A stretch of 64,000 nucleotides of DNA from CAWUKT01 sp963923035 (lineage in GTDB: Bacteria > Bacteroidota > Bacteroidia > J057 > JADKCL01): assembly GCA_963923035.1 (NCBI GenBank), contig CAWUKT010000025.1, positions 17,897 to 81,896 of the forward strand, written 5' to 3'. A program made the translations under genes and the position numbers. This document shows positions 35,327-44,565 of this stretch, piece after piece. Under the pieces are notes generated by a model. The model searched no databases and was not told the DNA's origin. It was given only the letters and a program-made list of their open reading frames with translations. Position 1 is the stretch's first letter, and each line of letters opens with the position of its first letter.

Positions 35327-37432
35327 ATGCAACCTGAACTGCTCAGTCTGGTCCTTCTCCTTCCCGCCCTCGGCTCCTTGCTGATTGGGATTGGAGGATT
35401 CGTAGCGCCTTCCCTGCGGAAGCAGGAAGGACTCATTGGAGCCCTCGGTACCCTCATGGTCCTGGTTCCTTTCGTTTTGGTGGTCATTACTTTCCTGAAT
35501 TACGAAGCGCCGATTGAGTTCGGCTTGCTTGGTGGTCCGGATTCCCTCCACTGGATGCAATTGGGGGATTATACCCTCAATTTTACCTATCGCTTTGACG
35601 AATTGTCCCTGATCATGGCCATGGTCGTTACGGGTGTCGGGTCGCTGATCCACATCTATTCAATTGGCTATATGCACGGGGACCGTGGCTATTATAAGTT
35701 TTTCCTCTACCTGAACCTCTTCATCTTCTCGATGTTGAACCTCATCCTGGGCAATAACTTGGTGGTGCTGTTCCTGGGTTGGGAAGGTGTAGGTGCCTGT
35801 TCCTACTTCCTGATCGGTTTCTGGTACGAGGACATGCAAAAGGCCGCTGCCGCTCAGAAGGCCTTCGTGGCCAACCGTCTGGGTGACTTCGCGATGCTGA
35901 CCGCCATGATGATGATTTTCAACATCACGGGCACCCTGACCCTCGGTGGGGAAGGCGGCATCCTCGATCCTGCCAACCTGGCCCTCTTCGAGGGAACCAC
36001 TGAGCAATGGCTCGTCCCGCTGCTCCTGTTCCTGGCCGCGACGGGTAAATCAGCCCAGATTCCCCTATACGTCTGGCTACCAGACGCCATGGCCGGTCCA
36101 ACTCCAGTTTCCGCCCTGATCCACGCCGCGACGATGGTGACCTCGGGGATTTACCTGATTGCCCGTACCGGCACCATGTTCTCAGGCAATCCCGATCTCG
36201 GCATTACCGGCGCGCCGGAAATCATGATGATCGTCGGCATTGGAGGGGCCTTGACCGCGTTGTTGGCCGCCTTGATTGCGGTCGGGCAAAATGACATCAA
36301 GAAGGTTCTGGCCTATTCTACGGTCTCCCAGCTGGGCTTTATGTTCATGGCTTTGGGCGCTGGCGCCTTTACCACGGCCATTTTCCACGTGATGACACAC
36401 GCCTTCTTCAAGGCCTGTCTCTTCCTTGGTTCCGGATCTGTGATCCACGCCATGGAACATATGCACACGGTCGACGATCCCCAAGACGTCCGTACCATGG
36501 GCAACCTGAAGAAGTATATGCCCGCGACGCACATTACCTTCTTCATCTCGACCCTCGCCATTGCGGGTATCCCGCTGCTGTCTGGTTTCTTCTCCAAGGA
36601 CGAAATCATGACCATGAACTTCCTCAACGGAGTCAGTGGCGAAGGCGTTTACTTCGGCATTTGGGCCATCGGAATGTTTACCGCCTTCCTGACGGCTTTC
36701 TATATGACCCGGGTTTACCACCTCACGTTCCGCGGCAAGGAGCGCTTCCCCGATACGAAGCATCCCCACGAAAGCCCGGCGACCATGACCATTCCGCTGT
36801 ATATCCTCGCGGGTCTGGCCATCGTTGGAGGGTATATCGGTATCCCGGCCGTATTCGGACACGGCAAGTACCACTGGCTGAACAAGTTCCTTGGTGGTGG
36901 CGGTGGTCACCATGAGGCCGCTGGCCATGAAGCCGCCGGTCACGGGGCTGAGCACGCTGCGGACCATGCCGCCGGAGGCGCTGAGCACGCGCTGGGCGCC
37001 GTCGACATGAGCCACATGCACCATGTGGAAGAATATGCTTCCCTCGGACTCGAAATTTTCCTGATTGGATTCTCGATCCTGATCGCCCTGGGTGGGGTGG
37101 CCATTGCGTGGCGCTTCTATACCAAGCATCAGGTTGAAGGCGACGTCATCCTGCGCAAGCGATTGGGCAAGCTCCACGTAGCCATGGAAAACAAGTTCTA
37201 CGTGGATGAAATCTACGAAGCCATTCTCCTGAAGCCCTTCGTTTGGTTGGGCAGCAACTTCATCATGGCCATTGACCGGTACGTGATCGATGGCATTGTC
37301 CGGGGAATCGGAGATTTCATTTTGTTCCTCGGTGATGGCATCAAGACCCTGCAAACCGGTTTGGTAGGTCAGTATGCCTTGCTGCTGGTGATTGGTGTGG
37401 TGAGTATCCTCACCTACCTCTTCGTATTCTGA
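35327..37432 (+). CDS. nuoL: NADH-quinone oxidoreductase subunit L
   Basis: A 701-residue antiporter-like subunit with the long C-terminal amphipathic helix expected for NuoL. Conserved segments include 'LFLGWEGVGACSYFLIGFWY', 'WLPDAMAGPTPVSALIHAAT', 'DIKKVLAYSTVSQLGFMFMA' and 'THAFFKACLFLGSGSVIHAM'. A His/Ala/Gly-rich insertion of about 40 residues (523-566; GGGGGHHEAAGHEAAGHG and on) lies in a loop before the last helices. nuoM and nuoN, which usually follow, are absent; a strong terminator and lpxD come next. Confidence 0.97.
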   Translation: MQPELLSLVLLLPALGSLLIGIGGFVAPSLRKQEGLIGALGTLMVLVPFVLVVITFLNYEAPIEFGLLGGPDSLHWMQLGDYTLNFTYRFDELSLIMAMVVTGVGSLIHIYSIGYMHGDRGYYKFFLYLNLFIFSMLNLILGNNLVVLFLGWEGVGACSYFLIGFWYEDMQKAAAAQKAFVANRLGDFAMLTAMMMIFNITGTLTLGGEGGILDPANLALFEGTTEQWLVPLLLFLAATGKSAQIPLYVWLPDAMAGPTPVSALIHAATMVTSGIYLIARTGTMFSGNPDLGITGAPEIMMIVGIGGALTALLAALIAVGQNDIKKVLAYSTVSQLGFMFMALGAGAFTTAIFHVMTHAFFKACLFLGSGSVIHAMEHMHTVDDPQDVRTMGNLKKYMPATHITFFISTLAIAGIPLLSGFFSKDEIMTMNFLNGVSGEGVYFGIWAIGMFTAFLTAFYMTRVYHLTFRGKERFPDTKHPHESPATMTIPLYILAGLAIVGGYIGIPAVFGHGKYHWLNKFLGGGGGHHEAAGHEAAGHGAEHAADHAAGGAEHALGAVDMSHMHHVEEYASLGLEIFLIGFSILIALGGVAIAWRFYTKHQVEGDVILRKRLGKLHVAMENKFYVDEIYEAILLKPFVWLGSNFIMAIDRYVIDGIVRGIGDFILFLGDGIKTLQTGLVGQYALLLVIGVVSILTYLFVF

Positions 37433-37456
37433 TTGAACTCATTTTCAACGATATAC

Positions 37457-37481
37457 AGCCCGGCAATTGCCGGGCTTTTTT
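37457..37481 (+). terminator. Rho-independent terminator of nuoJKL
   Basis: AGCCCGGC-AATT-GCCGGGCT, a perfect 8-bp stem, runs directly into six Ts, 25 bp after the nuoL stop. Confidence 0.95.
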
Positions 37482-37599
37482 ATTTGTCTCCCCTCCTTCC
37501 CTGCATTTCTCTTCCCTCCTCTTTTTGGTGGAAAAAACTTACCCACATTCCCAGCCCCAACCGAGAGCCCGCGCGTTCTCCTTCATCCAATATTTTTTG

Positions 37600-37607
37600 T
37601 AGCTTTG
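37600..37607 (+). promoter_or_regulatory. -7 element TAGCTTTG of lpxD
   Basis: Exact TAnnTTTG match, ending 23 nt before the lpxD ATG. No clear TTG lies at the usual upstream spacing. Confidence 0.55.
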
Positions 37608-37630
37608 CCCGAATATGTGCTTGGAAATGT

Positions 37631-38671
37631 ATGAAGTTAACGGTCGGTGAAATCGCCCAACTCATTGGAGCGGAGGTAGACGGAGACGGTACCCTGCCCA
37701 TTACCGGATTGGCCAAGATTGAAGAAGGTCAGCCCGGTACCATTACTTTTTTCGCAAATCCCAAATACGAGTCCTTTATCTATTCGACTCAGGCCAGCGC
37801 CATCATCGTGCCGGCGGATTGGGAACCGCGGGAATCGGTTTCTCCCACCCTACTGCGTTCCAAGGACCCCTATTCTGCCTTTACGGCCCTCCTCCAGAAG
37901 GCCAATGAAATGCTCCAGCAAAAGTCGGGCATTGAATCTCCCAGCTTTATCCACGAAACGGCCAAGGTCGGCAAAGATGTCTACATCGGCGCCTTTGCGT
38001 ATATCGGAGCCGGAGCGGTGGTCGGAGATGGCGCAAAAATTTATCCCCAAACCTACGTCGGCGACTATGCGCGGGTAGGTACCAACAGTACCCTCTACGC
38101 CAATGTCGCTTTGTACCATGCCTGCCAGGTCGGTGCCAATTGTATTGTGCATTCCGGGGCGGTCATTGGGAGCGATGGATTTGGATTCGCGCCGCAGGGA
38201 GATGGGAGTATGAAAAAAATCCCCCAGACTGGAATCGTGCGGGTGGAAGACAATGTAGAAATCGGCGCAGGAACTGTGATTGACCGGGCTACTTTGGGAG
38301 AAACGGTCATTCGGGAGGGGGTAAAATTGGACAACCTCATCCAGATCGCCCACAATGTAGAAATTGGCGCCCATACCGTCATTGCTGCCCAAACCGGAGT
38401 TTCGGGGAGTACGAAGCTGGGGAAAAATTGTATGGTCGGAGGCCAGGTCGGCATTGTCGGCCATCTTCAATTGGCGGACCGCACCCAAATCGGAGCTCAA
38501 AGTGGCTTGTCCAAGTCGGTCAAAGAACCCGGCAAGGCATTCCGTGGGAGCCCCGCGCAGGATTACCGCCAACAACTGCGGTCAGAAGCGGTTTTCCGCA
38601 ACCTCGATGCCCTGGCCCGGAAGGTCCATGAGCTCGAAAAACAATTGAAACAACTGCAACAAGAAAGCTAA
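37631..38671 (+). CDS. lpxD: UDP-3-O-acylglucosamine N-acyltransferase
   Basis: This enzyme performs the third step of lipid A synthesis, adding the N-linked acyl chain from acyl-ACP. It has 346 residues from the ATG at 37631; longer upstream frames would add an unrelated leader. The N-terminal domain is 'MKLTVGEIAQLIGAEVDGDG' through 'ITFFANPKY'. A left-handed beta-helix of hexapeptide repeats occupies about 105-300. The catalytic His is H241 in 'IQIAHNVEIG', and 'VIGSDGFGFAP' is the family signature. A short C-terminal coiled helix ends it. lpxC-fabZ follows after 14 bp. Confidence 0.97.
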   Translation: MKLTVGEIAQLIGAEVDGDGTLPITGLAKIEEGQPGTITFFANPKYESFIYSTQASAIIVPADWEPRESVSPTLLRSKDPYSAFTALLQKANEMLQQKSGIESPSFIHETAKVGKDVYIGAFAYIGAGAVVGDGAKIYPQTYVGDYARVGTNSTLYANVALYHACQVGANCIVHSGAVIGSDGFGFAPQGDGSMKKIPQTGIVRVEDNVEIGAGTVIDRATLGETVIREGVKLDNLIQIAHNVEIGAHTVIAAQTGVSGSTKLGKNCMVGGQVGIVGHLQLADRTQIGAQSGLSKSVKEPGKAFRGSPAQDYRQQLRSEAVFRNLDALARKVHELEKQLKQLQQES

Positions 38672-38685
38672 GCAGATACGATTTA

Positions 38686-40077
38686 ATGTACGAGAAGCAA
38701 CATACCATTCAGGAGCCGGTCTCCATTACCGGGGTAGGACTCCATACCGGGGTTGAAGTCACCATGACCTTCCACCCTGCTCCCGAAAACCATGGCTTTG
38801 TCTTTCGCCGGATTGACCTGGAGGGAAGCCCCACGGTCAAGGCGGATGTCGACAATGTAGTCGACACGGCCCGGGGAACGACCATTGCCGTGGGCAAAGC
38901 CAAAGTGCATACCGTCGAGCATACGCTGGCGGCCCTCGCTGGCCTCCAAATCGACAACTGCCTCATCGATCTGAACGGTCCCGAACCGCCCGTCATGGAC
39001 GGCTCCTCGATGGAGTTCATCCGCGTGCTGCGCCAGGTCGGCCTGGTCGAGCAAGATGCCGACCGGGAATTCTACGTGGTCGACCAGCCGATCCACTACT
39101 ACGAGAACGAGCGTTCCGTGGACCTCGCTGCCATGCCCCTGGACGATTTCCGGGTCACGGTCATGATCGACTACAATTCTCCTGTGCTGGGCAGCCAGCA
39201 CGCCACGCTGATCAACATCGATCAATTTGCGCAGGAATTCGCGGACAGCCGGACCTTCTGCTTCCTGCACGAGCTCGAACCGCTCGTCGAAGCGGGTCTG
39301 ATCAAGGGCGGCGACCTGAACAATGCCATTGTCGTGGTCGACAAGGAAGTCAGCCAGGAAGAACTGGACCGCTTGTCCGGCTTGTTCCAGCAGCCTGAAA
39401 TCAAGGTCGCCGACGAAGGTATCCTGAACAACCTTGAATTGCGTCACAGCAACGAGCCGGCCCGGCACAAGTTGCTCGATCTGATTGGTGACCTCGCATT
39501 GATTGGCGGCCCGGTGAAAGGCCAGATTCTTGCGGCCCGTCCCGGCCACAAGGCCAATGTCGAGTTCGCGAAGAAGATCAAGTCGGCGGTCAAACAGAGC
39601 AAGCTCAAGAAGAAATACCAGGGCAAGGAAACGGAAGGCGTGGTATTTGACATCAATGCCATCCAGAAAATTCTTCCCCACCGCTATCCCTTCCTGATGA
39701 TCGACAAGATCACCGAGTTTTCGGAGACGGAGATTGTTGGGATCAAGAATGTCACGATGAATGAGCCTTATTTCCAAGGCCATTTCCCTGGCAACCCCGT
39801 CATGCCGGGCGTCCTCCAGATTGAGGCCATGGCCCAGGTAGGCGGTATTTTGTTGTTGAACAAAGTGGAAAATCCCGAAGATGTTTGGGTATATTTCCTT
39901 GCGATAAACAATGCCCGATTCAAGAAGATGGTTATTCCGGGCGATATCATTGAATTCCGGCTCAAAATGGAAAGCCTGAAGCGCCGGATTTGTAAGATGA
40001 AAGGTAAAGGATATGTCAATGGAAAGGTCGTGTGTGAAGCCGACCTGATCGCGGGCCTGGTCGACAAAGACCAATGA
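38686..40077 (+). CDS. lpxC-fabZ: Bifunctional UDP-3-O-acyl-GlcNAc deacetylase / 3-hydroxyacyl-ACP dehydratase
   Basis: A 463-residue fusion characteristic of Bacteroidota. Residues 1-310 are LpxC, the committed zinc-dependent step of lipid A synthesis: H79 in 'VHTVEHTLAAL', 'MDGSS', and 'HKLLDLIGD' (H261, D265) with H288. Residues 315-463 are FabZ, the hot-dog dehydratase of fatty-acid elongation: 'LPHRYPFLMIDK', catalytic H366 in 'FQGHFPGNPVMPG' and E380. Joining them couples the use of 3-hydroxyacyl-ACP by lipid A and phospholipid synthesis. A hairpin after the stop separates it from lpxA. Confidence 0.97.
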   Translation: MYEKQHTIQEPVSITGVGLHTGVEVTMTFHPAPENHGFVFRRIDLEGSPTVKADVDNVVDTARGTTIAVGKAKVHTVEHTLAALAGLQIDNCLIDLNGPEPPVMDGSSMEFIRVLRQVGLVEQDADREFYVVDQPIHYYENERSVDLAAMPLDDFRVTVMIDYNSPVLGSQHATLINIDQFAQEFADSRTFCFLHELEPLVEAGLIKGGDLNNAIVVVDKEVSQEELDRLSGLFQQPEIKVADEGILNNLELRHSNEPARHKLLDLIGDLALIGGPVKGQILAARPGHKANVEFAKKIKSAVKQSKLKKKYQGKETEGVVFDINAIQKILPHRYPFLMIDKITEFSETEIVGIKNVTMNEPYFQGHFPGNPVMPGVLQIEAMAQVGGILLLNKVENPEDVWVYFLAINNARFKKMVIPGDIIEFRLKMESLKRRICKMKGKGYVNGKVVCEADLIAGLVDKDQ

Positions 40078-40097
40078 GAACGAATGATTGCTACCCT

Positions 40098-40124
40098 GGT
40101 GGCCGGGAGGGCCGCCTGATTTTT
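40098..40124 (+). terminator. Terminator-like hairpin after lpxC-fabZ
   Basis: GGTGGCC pairs with GGCCGCC (one G-U) around a GGGAG loop, followed by TGA and five Ts. Together with the promoter at 40137 it suggests that lpxA is transcribed separately. Confidence 0.6.
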
Positions 40125-40136
40125 AGCCCGTGACCT

Positions 40137-40144
40137 TATATTTG
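40137..40144 (+). promoter_or_regulatory. -7 element TATATTTG of lpxA
   Basis: Exact TAnnTTTG match, 41 nt before the ATG at 40186 and 23 nt before an in-frame GTG at 40168. Confidence 0.5.
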
Positions 40145-40185
40145 TTAGCGTTTAATCAGTCACAAGAGTGAGAATTGATACCGAG

Positions 40186-40980
40186 ATGTTAAAACAACCT
40201 CTAGCCTCCATACACAGCGATGCGCAGATTGCTGACGGGGTGCAAATCGATCCATTTGCCGTGATTTCCGGTGACGTCGTCATCGAAGAAGGCACATGGA
40301 TTGGATCCCATGCGGTCATACAGGACGGAGCGCGGATTGGAAAGAATTGTAAAATCTTTCCGGGAGCGATCATTTCGACGATTCCCCAGGACCTCAAGTT
40401 CCAGGGAGAGTATTCGCTTTGTGAAATTGGGGATGGGACGACGGTCCGTGAATACGCAACGATCAACCGCGGAACTTCCTGGGCCGGAGCTACCCGGATC
40501 GGAAAGAATGCGCTGATCATGGCCTATGTCCACATCGCCCACGATTGCATGATTGGCAACAATGTCATCCTGACGAATGCCTGCAACCTGGCCGGCCACG
40601 TCGTCATGGAAGATTTCGCCCGCCTCGGCGGGATGTGCGGGGTTCACCAATTCGTCCGAATTGGTCGCCACGCGATGGTCCAGGGCCACTGTTCGGTCCT
40701 GAAGGACGTGCCTCCGTTCGCCCTTGCGGGCCGCAAGCCGCTCCGCTACACGGGCGTCAACTCGGTGGGTCTCCGCCGGGCTGGGTTCCAAAACCAGGAG
40801 ATCACCACGATCCAGGACATTTACCGCCACCTCTACGCGACCGGCAACAATTCCAATGGCCTGAAGCGCATCGAGGACGAGATCAACGACAGCCCCTTCC
40901 GCGAGGAAATCCTCGAATTTGTCCGCTCGTCCGAGCGGGGCATCATCCGGGGCTACGGAACGCCCGACGAAGAATCCTGA
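40186..40980 (+). CDS. lpxA: UDP-N-acetylglucosamine acyltransferase
   Basis: The enzyme performs the first step of lipid A synthesis, O-acylating UDP-GlcNAc with 3-hydroxyacyl-ACP. It has 264 residues from the ATG at 40186 ('MLKQPLASIHSDAQIADGVQ'); the GTG at 40168 would add six residues. The left-handed beta-helix runs over about 8-190. Family motifs are 'STIPQDLKFQGE', 'REYATINRGT' and 'YVHIAHDCMIGNNVI', with probable catalytic H119. The helical C-terminus starts near 195 ('VGLRRAGFQNQEITTIQDIY'). The ABC ATPase gene follows 7 bp later. Confidence 0.96.
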   Translation: MLKQPLASIHSDAQIADGVQIDPFAVISGDVVIEEGTWIGSHAVIQDGARIGKNCKIFPGAIISTIPQDLKFQGEYSLCEIGDGTTVREYATINRGTSWAGATRIGKNALIMAYVHIAHDCMIGNNVILTNACNLAGHVVMEDFARLGGMCGVHQFVRIGRHAMVQGHCSVLKDVPPFALAGRKPLRYTGVNSVGLRRAGFQNQEITTIQDIYRHLYATGNNSNGLKRIEDEINDSPFREEILEFVRSSERGIIRGYGTPDEES

Positions 40981-40987
40981 ATTTGCT

Positions 40988-41593
40988 ATGGTTCGATTGG
41001 AGGGCGAACATATCGGAAAGCGGTTTCACCGCCAATGGATCTTCCGAAAGGTCAACCTGTCCCTCCAATCGGGTGACCGCCTCCTGCTGACCGGCTCCAA
41101 TGGATCAGGGAAATCAACCCTGCTGCGCATCCTCGCCGGCCAATTGACGCCCACCGAAGGAAAAATCCGCCTTTTACTGCACGATAAACCGGTTGATCCG
41201 GAGCTGTGGTACCGCTACCTCAGCTGGTCCGGTCCCTACATGGACCTATACCCTGAGCTCACCCTCTACGAAGCCATCCGGCTCCACCAGCGCTTTCGCC
41301 CTGGTTATATTGGAGCGGACGACATCATTTCCCACCTCCAACTTACCCCCCACCGCGACAAAGAACTCCGCAATTTTTCTTCAGGCATGCTGCACCGGGT
41401 GAAAGTCGGATTGGCTTTGTTCTCGAAAAGCCAAATTCTGATCCTGGATGAGGCCACGACGAATATGGACCGGAAGAACAGTGAACTGATCTGGAAGTTG
41501 ACGCAGGAATTTCAGCAGGGCCGCCTGCTGATCTGGGCCAGCAACCGGGAGGACGAATTCGATTGGTTCGAAATGGCACTCGATTTAGGTTAG
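40988..41593 (+). CDS. ABC transporter ATP-binding protein (CcmA-like size)
   Basis: A 201-residue stand-alone ATPase. The start is the ATG 7 bp after lpxA; a longer frame overlapping lpxA lacks domain content. Walker A is GSNGSGKST (36-44), the signature is SSGM (131-134; 'NFSSGMLHRVKVGLALFSK') and Walker B is LILDEA (151-156). The H-loop His is replaced, with 'WASNRED' at the expected place. No permease of obvious ABC type is adjacent; the next gene encodes a three-helix membrane protein that might be a partner. The substrate is unknown. Confidence 0.9.
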   Translation: MVRLEGEHIGKRFHRQWIFRKVNLSLQSGDRLLLTGSNGSGKSTLLRILAGQLTPTEGKIRLLLHDKPVDPELWYRYLSWSGPYMDLYPELTLYEAIRLHQRFRPGYIGADDIISHLQLTPHRDKELRNFSSGMLHRVKVGLALFSKSQILILDEATTNMDRKNSELIWKLTQEFQQGRLLIWASNREDEFDWFEMALDLG

Positions 41594-41598
41594 ATTTG
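41591..41598 (+). promoter_or_regulatory. -7 element TAGATTTG before the membrane-protein gene
   Basis: Exact TAnnTTTG match overlapping the stop of the ABC gene and ending 4 nt before the next ATG. This is the same leaderless geometry as at 9078. Confidence 0.55.
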
Positions 41599-41602
41599 TA
41601 CT

Positions 41603-41977
41603 ATGGAAGATGAAAAACCGGTACGGTTGACTTCCCGGTTCCAGCGTCGCGCCTACGCATTGCTGATCCTGGCCATCTTGTTGATCCCCTTCGGATTGGT
41701 CACCGCCTACCAACGGGCCATCGCCGTGCGGGACCACCAACTGATTTCTATGGGCGAAGCGCCCGGTCCCGATGAAGGATTTGAAATCCTGATCCTCTAT
41801 TTGTACCTGCCTTTTGTCTTCATCACCACCCTCTGGCTGGCCTATATGTTTTTTTCCCGCCACCAATGGAAACGCAGCGAGTTTGGATGGCAAGCCGCAG
41901 TTGTTGTCATTCTGGGAGTATTGCCTTCCATCGGAGTGAACTTTTTCTTCGTCAATATCTGGCCTACCCTTCCTTAG
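41603..41977 (+). CDS. Small membrane protein of unknown function
   Basis: A 124-residue protein with three hydrophobic segments: 'AYALLILAILLIPFGLVTA' (about 17-35), 'LILYLYLPFVFITTLWLAYM' (63-82) and 'AVVVILGVLPSIGVNFFFV' (98-117). The N-terminus is charged and cytoplasmic by the positive-inside rule. It lies 9 bp after the ABC ATPase gene. A functional link with that ATPase is possible from position alone. Confidence 0.8.
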   Translation: MEDEKPVRLTSRFQRRAYALLILAILLIPFGLVTAYQRAIAVRDHQLISMGEAPGPDEGFEILILYLYLPFVFITTLWLAYMFFSRHQWKRSEFGWQAAVVVILGVLPSIGVNFFFVNIWPTLP

Positions 41978-42094
41978 CCGAAATAAAAAGGTTTTACCGT
42001 TCAGGAGATGATTTGAGCAGTTGGGAAACAAATGCTGATAGTTGGCAAATGGAATTTTTATATTCTGATTCCATCAAAAAAATCTATTTCCTAT

Positions 42095-44416
42095 ATGTTT
42101 AACAAATACCTGCTAACCCTATTACTCATCCCCTTGCTCTATTTACCCTCCAATGCTTCCCACCTCATGGGAAACGATTTACGGATCGTATGTGTAAATA
42201 ACTGTACCACCCGTGTTGAATTGCGCTTGTACCGCGATTGTACGGGTTCGAACTTTATTTCACCTACCCCCGTCCAATTTACCCCTACCAGCGGTTGCGG
42301 GCAGCCGATATCCCTAACCGGATGGTCGGTCCAGCTCACCACCGAAGTCACCCCGATTTGCCCCACGGTTCCCACCAATTGTACCACTCCCGGAGCGACC
42401 TTCAATGGGGTCCAGGAATTCTATTGGGAACGGGAATATGACATGTGTAACCTGGTCGGCTGTACCTATGACATTTCGTATTCGACGTGTTGTCGGAACA
42501 CCATCATCACTTCCGGAGCGGCCAACAACAGCATCTACTTCGAGAATTCCTATACCGTTGGGGCGACCTGCAACAACTCACCGGAGTTCCTGAACACGCC
42601 GTTGTTCTATGCGTGTGCCGGCCAATTGGCGGCCATCAACATGGGTGCATTCGATGCCGACGGCGATTCCTTGACCTATGCCTTGGCTTCCTGCTACAAC
42701 AACAACAGTACCAGCCCGGTGACTTATGCCGCCGGTTATTCCCCCACTGCTCCCTTCGGTCCCTCTTGGAACGTCACTTTGCATCCGACCACAGGTGTCA
42801 TGACCATGGATCCCCAACCGGGCAATATCATGGTAGGCGTAGTATGCGTGGAAACGAATGAATACCGCAATGGCCAGTTGATCGGTACCAGTGTCCGGGA
42901 CATCCAGGTATCCACGATCGCCTGTCCGTCGCAGAATGTGCCGATTGTGAGCGCGCCTTACAACCTCTCCCCCGGCGGTACGGTCGTCAACAACAATACC
43001 GTGAGCTTCTGCTCCGGATCGAATGTCTGCTTTGACATCAACATTGTCGAGCCGGACTCCGCCATGGGCCAATCTGCGACCATCTGGTGGGACCAGAGCT
43101 GGGCCGGTGCGACCTTCACTGAAGTCGGCAACCCCAGCAATACGGACACGCTGAGCGGAACCTATATCAATGGCCGCTTCTGCCTGCCCAATCCCGCCCC
43201 CGGCAATTATGCCGTGGTCTTCTCCCTCCGCGACAACAGCTGTCCGGTCTTTTCCTACGTGGATTTTGTTTACAATATCCAGATCACGGCTACGGCCAGC
43301 AACTTTGTGACGGCTTCCTCCACCACAATTGATACCTGTGGTTCGGATACGGTGACCTTGGATGCTTCGGCTCTGTCCGGCACCTACGCCTGGTCCAACG
43401 GCATGACGACGCCTTCCATCGATGTCTATCAACCCGGTACGTATACCGTTACGGTTACGAGTGGAACTGGATGCGGGGGCGTAGATTCCGTGGAAGTGTT
43501 GCCCACCGCCATTCCCCAAATCACGGGTCAGGTCAGCACGCCTTCACCGGGACTCCTTGCATTCTCTCCGGTTTACCTCGTCTGGCACGATCCGAGCACC
43601 CAGAGCTTGTTCGCCCTCGATACGGTTACCACCGATGCCAACGGTAACTATGCGTTCTGTAAGTTCCCCGAAGATACCCTCTACGTAAAGGCCGCTCCTC
43701 AATTGCCGACCTATCCCAACTTCCTGCCCACATATTCCGATACGGCGGTGTTCTGGAACAATGCGGAAGCCTGGTTGAAAGGCGGGGCTCCCCATGTCGT
43801 CGACTTTGAAGTGCGCTCCGGAACGAATCCGGGCGGTCCTGGCTTCATTGGCGGGTTGATCTCGCAGGGAGCCAACAAAACCTCCGGCGTCGGCGATCCC
43901 GTGCCGGATGTGACGGTGTTCATCCGCGAGCAAAGCTCGGGTGACTATTATGGCTATACCACCACGGACAACGATGGCTATTTCTCCTTCAGCAATTTGC
44001 CGCTGGGGCAGTATGAAATCGCGGTCGATGATCCCGGGGTCGACGAGGACAACGTCCCCAGTTTGAACCTGACGAGCCAGGCGCCTTCGGTAGACAGCCT
44101 GGACTTCCGTCTCCATTCCACCTATCTGGAACTGTTCGTTCCGACGTCGGTGATCAGTGCTGCGGGGGTAGTCGCGGTGCAGATCATGCCCAACCCATCC
44201 AACGAATCTGCTTATATGCTCCTGGAACTGCCGGCTGAGATGCCGGTATCGGTAGAGATCTGGGACGTACAAGGCAAGCAGTTGGAGCAAGTCCTTCGGG
44301 AAACGGTGGGTACCGGTCGTCATCTGTACGCCCTGCCTGAATTGGGTGCAGGCATCTATTTCGTGAAGGCGAATGTGGGCGGAGAAATGATTGTTCGGCG
44401 CATGGTGCGCAAGTAA
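42095..44416 (+). CDS. Large T9SS surface protein, tandem paralogue 1
   Basis: The protein has 773 residues from the ATG at 42095; a frame extending to 42032 would put 21 residues before the signal peptide. The signal peptide (about 1-22, ending in SNA) is followed by 'SHLMGNDLRIVCVNNCTTRV' and a cysteine-rich N-terminal domain ('YSTCCRNTI'). Next come beta-sandwich repeats, an Ig-like segment ('TYAWSNGMTTPSIDVYQPGT'), a carboxypeptidase-regulatory/SdrD-B-like domain ('GYTTTDNDGYFSFSNLPLGQ') and a T9SS type A tail ('VQIMPNPSNESAYMLLEL'). It is collinear with the next gene. Many cysteines imply disulfide stabilisation outside the cell. Confidence 0.9.
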   Translation: MFNKYLLTLLLIPLLYLPSNASHLMGNDLRIVCVNNCTTRVELRLYRDCTGSNFISPTPVQFTPTSGCGQPISLTGWSVQLTTEVTPICPTVPTNCTTPGATFNGVQEFYWEREYDMCNLVGCTYDISYSTCCRNTIITSGAANNSIYFENSYTVGATCNNSPEFLNTPLFYACAGQLAAINMGAFDADGDSLTYALASCYNNNSTSPVTYAAGYSPTAPFGPSWNVTLHPTTGVMTMDPQPGNIMVGVVCVETNEYRNGQLIGTSVRDIQVSTIACPSQNVPIVSAPYNLSPGGTVVNNNTVSFCSGSNVCFDINIVEPDSAMGQSATIWWDQSWAGATFTEVGNPSNTDTLSGTYINGRFCLPNPAPGNYAVVFSLRDNSCPVFSYVDFVYNIQITATASNFVTASSTTIDTCGSDTVTLDASALSGTYAWSNGMTTPSIDVYQPGTYTVTVTSGTGCGGVDSVEVLPTAIPQITGQVSTPSPGLLAFSPVYLVWHDPSTQSLFALDTVTTDANGNYAFCKFPEDTLYVKAAPQLPTYPNFLPTYSDTAVFWNNAEAWLKGGAPHVVDFEVRSGTNPGGPGFIGGLISQGANKTSGVGDPVPDVTVFIREQSSGDYYGYTTTDNDGYFSFSNLPLGQYEIAVDDPGVDEDNVPSLNLTSQAPSVDSLDFRLHSTYLELFVPTSVISAAGVVAVQIMPNPSNESAYMLLELPAEMPVSVEIWDVQGKQLEQVLRETVGTGRHLYALPELGAGIYFVKANVGGEMIVRRMVRK

Positions 44417-44445
44417 AAAAGATTGAATAACAGCAGGTATTTAAT

Positions 44446-44480
44446 GGTGGGGCCGCCGGAGGGCGGTCTCACCTTTTTTT
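44446..44480 (+). terminator. Rho-independent terminator between the tandem paralogues
   Basis: A 12-bp stem (two G-U pairs) with a GGAG loop runs into seven Ts, 30 bp past the stop. The two paralogues are therefore probably separate transcripts. Confidence 0.92.
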
Positions 44481-44565
44481 ATGGGTACAGTTGGCGGGAA
44501 AAAATGAACGGTTCACTCCTTTTCCAACACTTAGGCTTCCATTCCCATGCTAAATTGACCTTACC

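Noticed and set aside
38683..40074. 463-codon minus-strand frame
   Set aside because: Antisense shadow of lpxC-fabZ, whose catalytic residues are all present.
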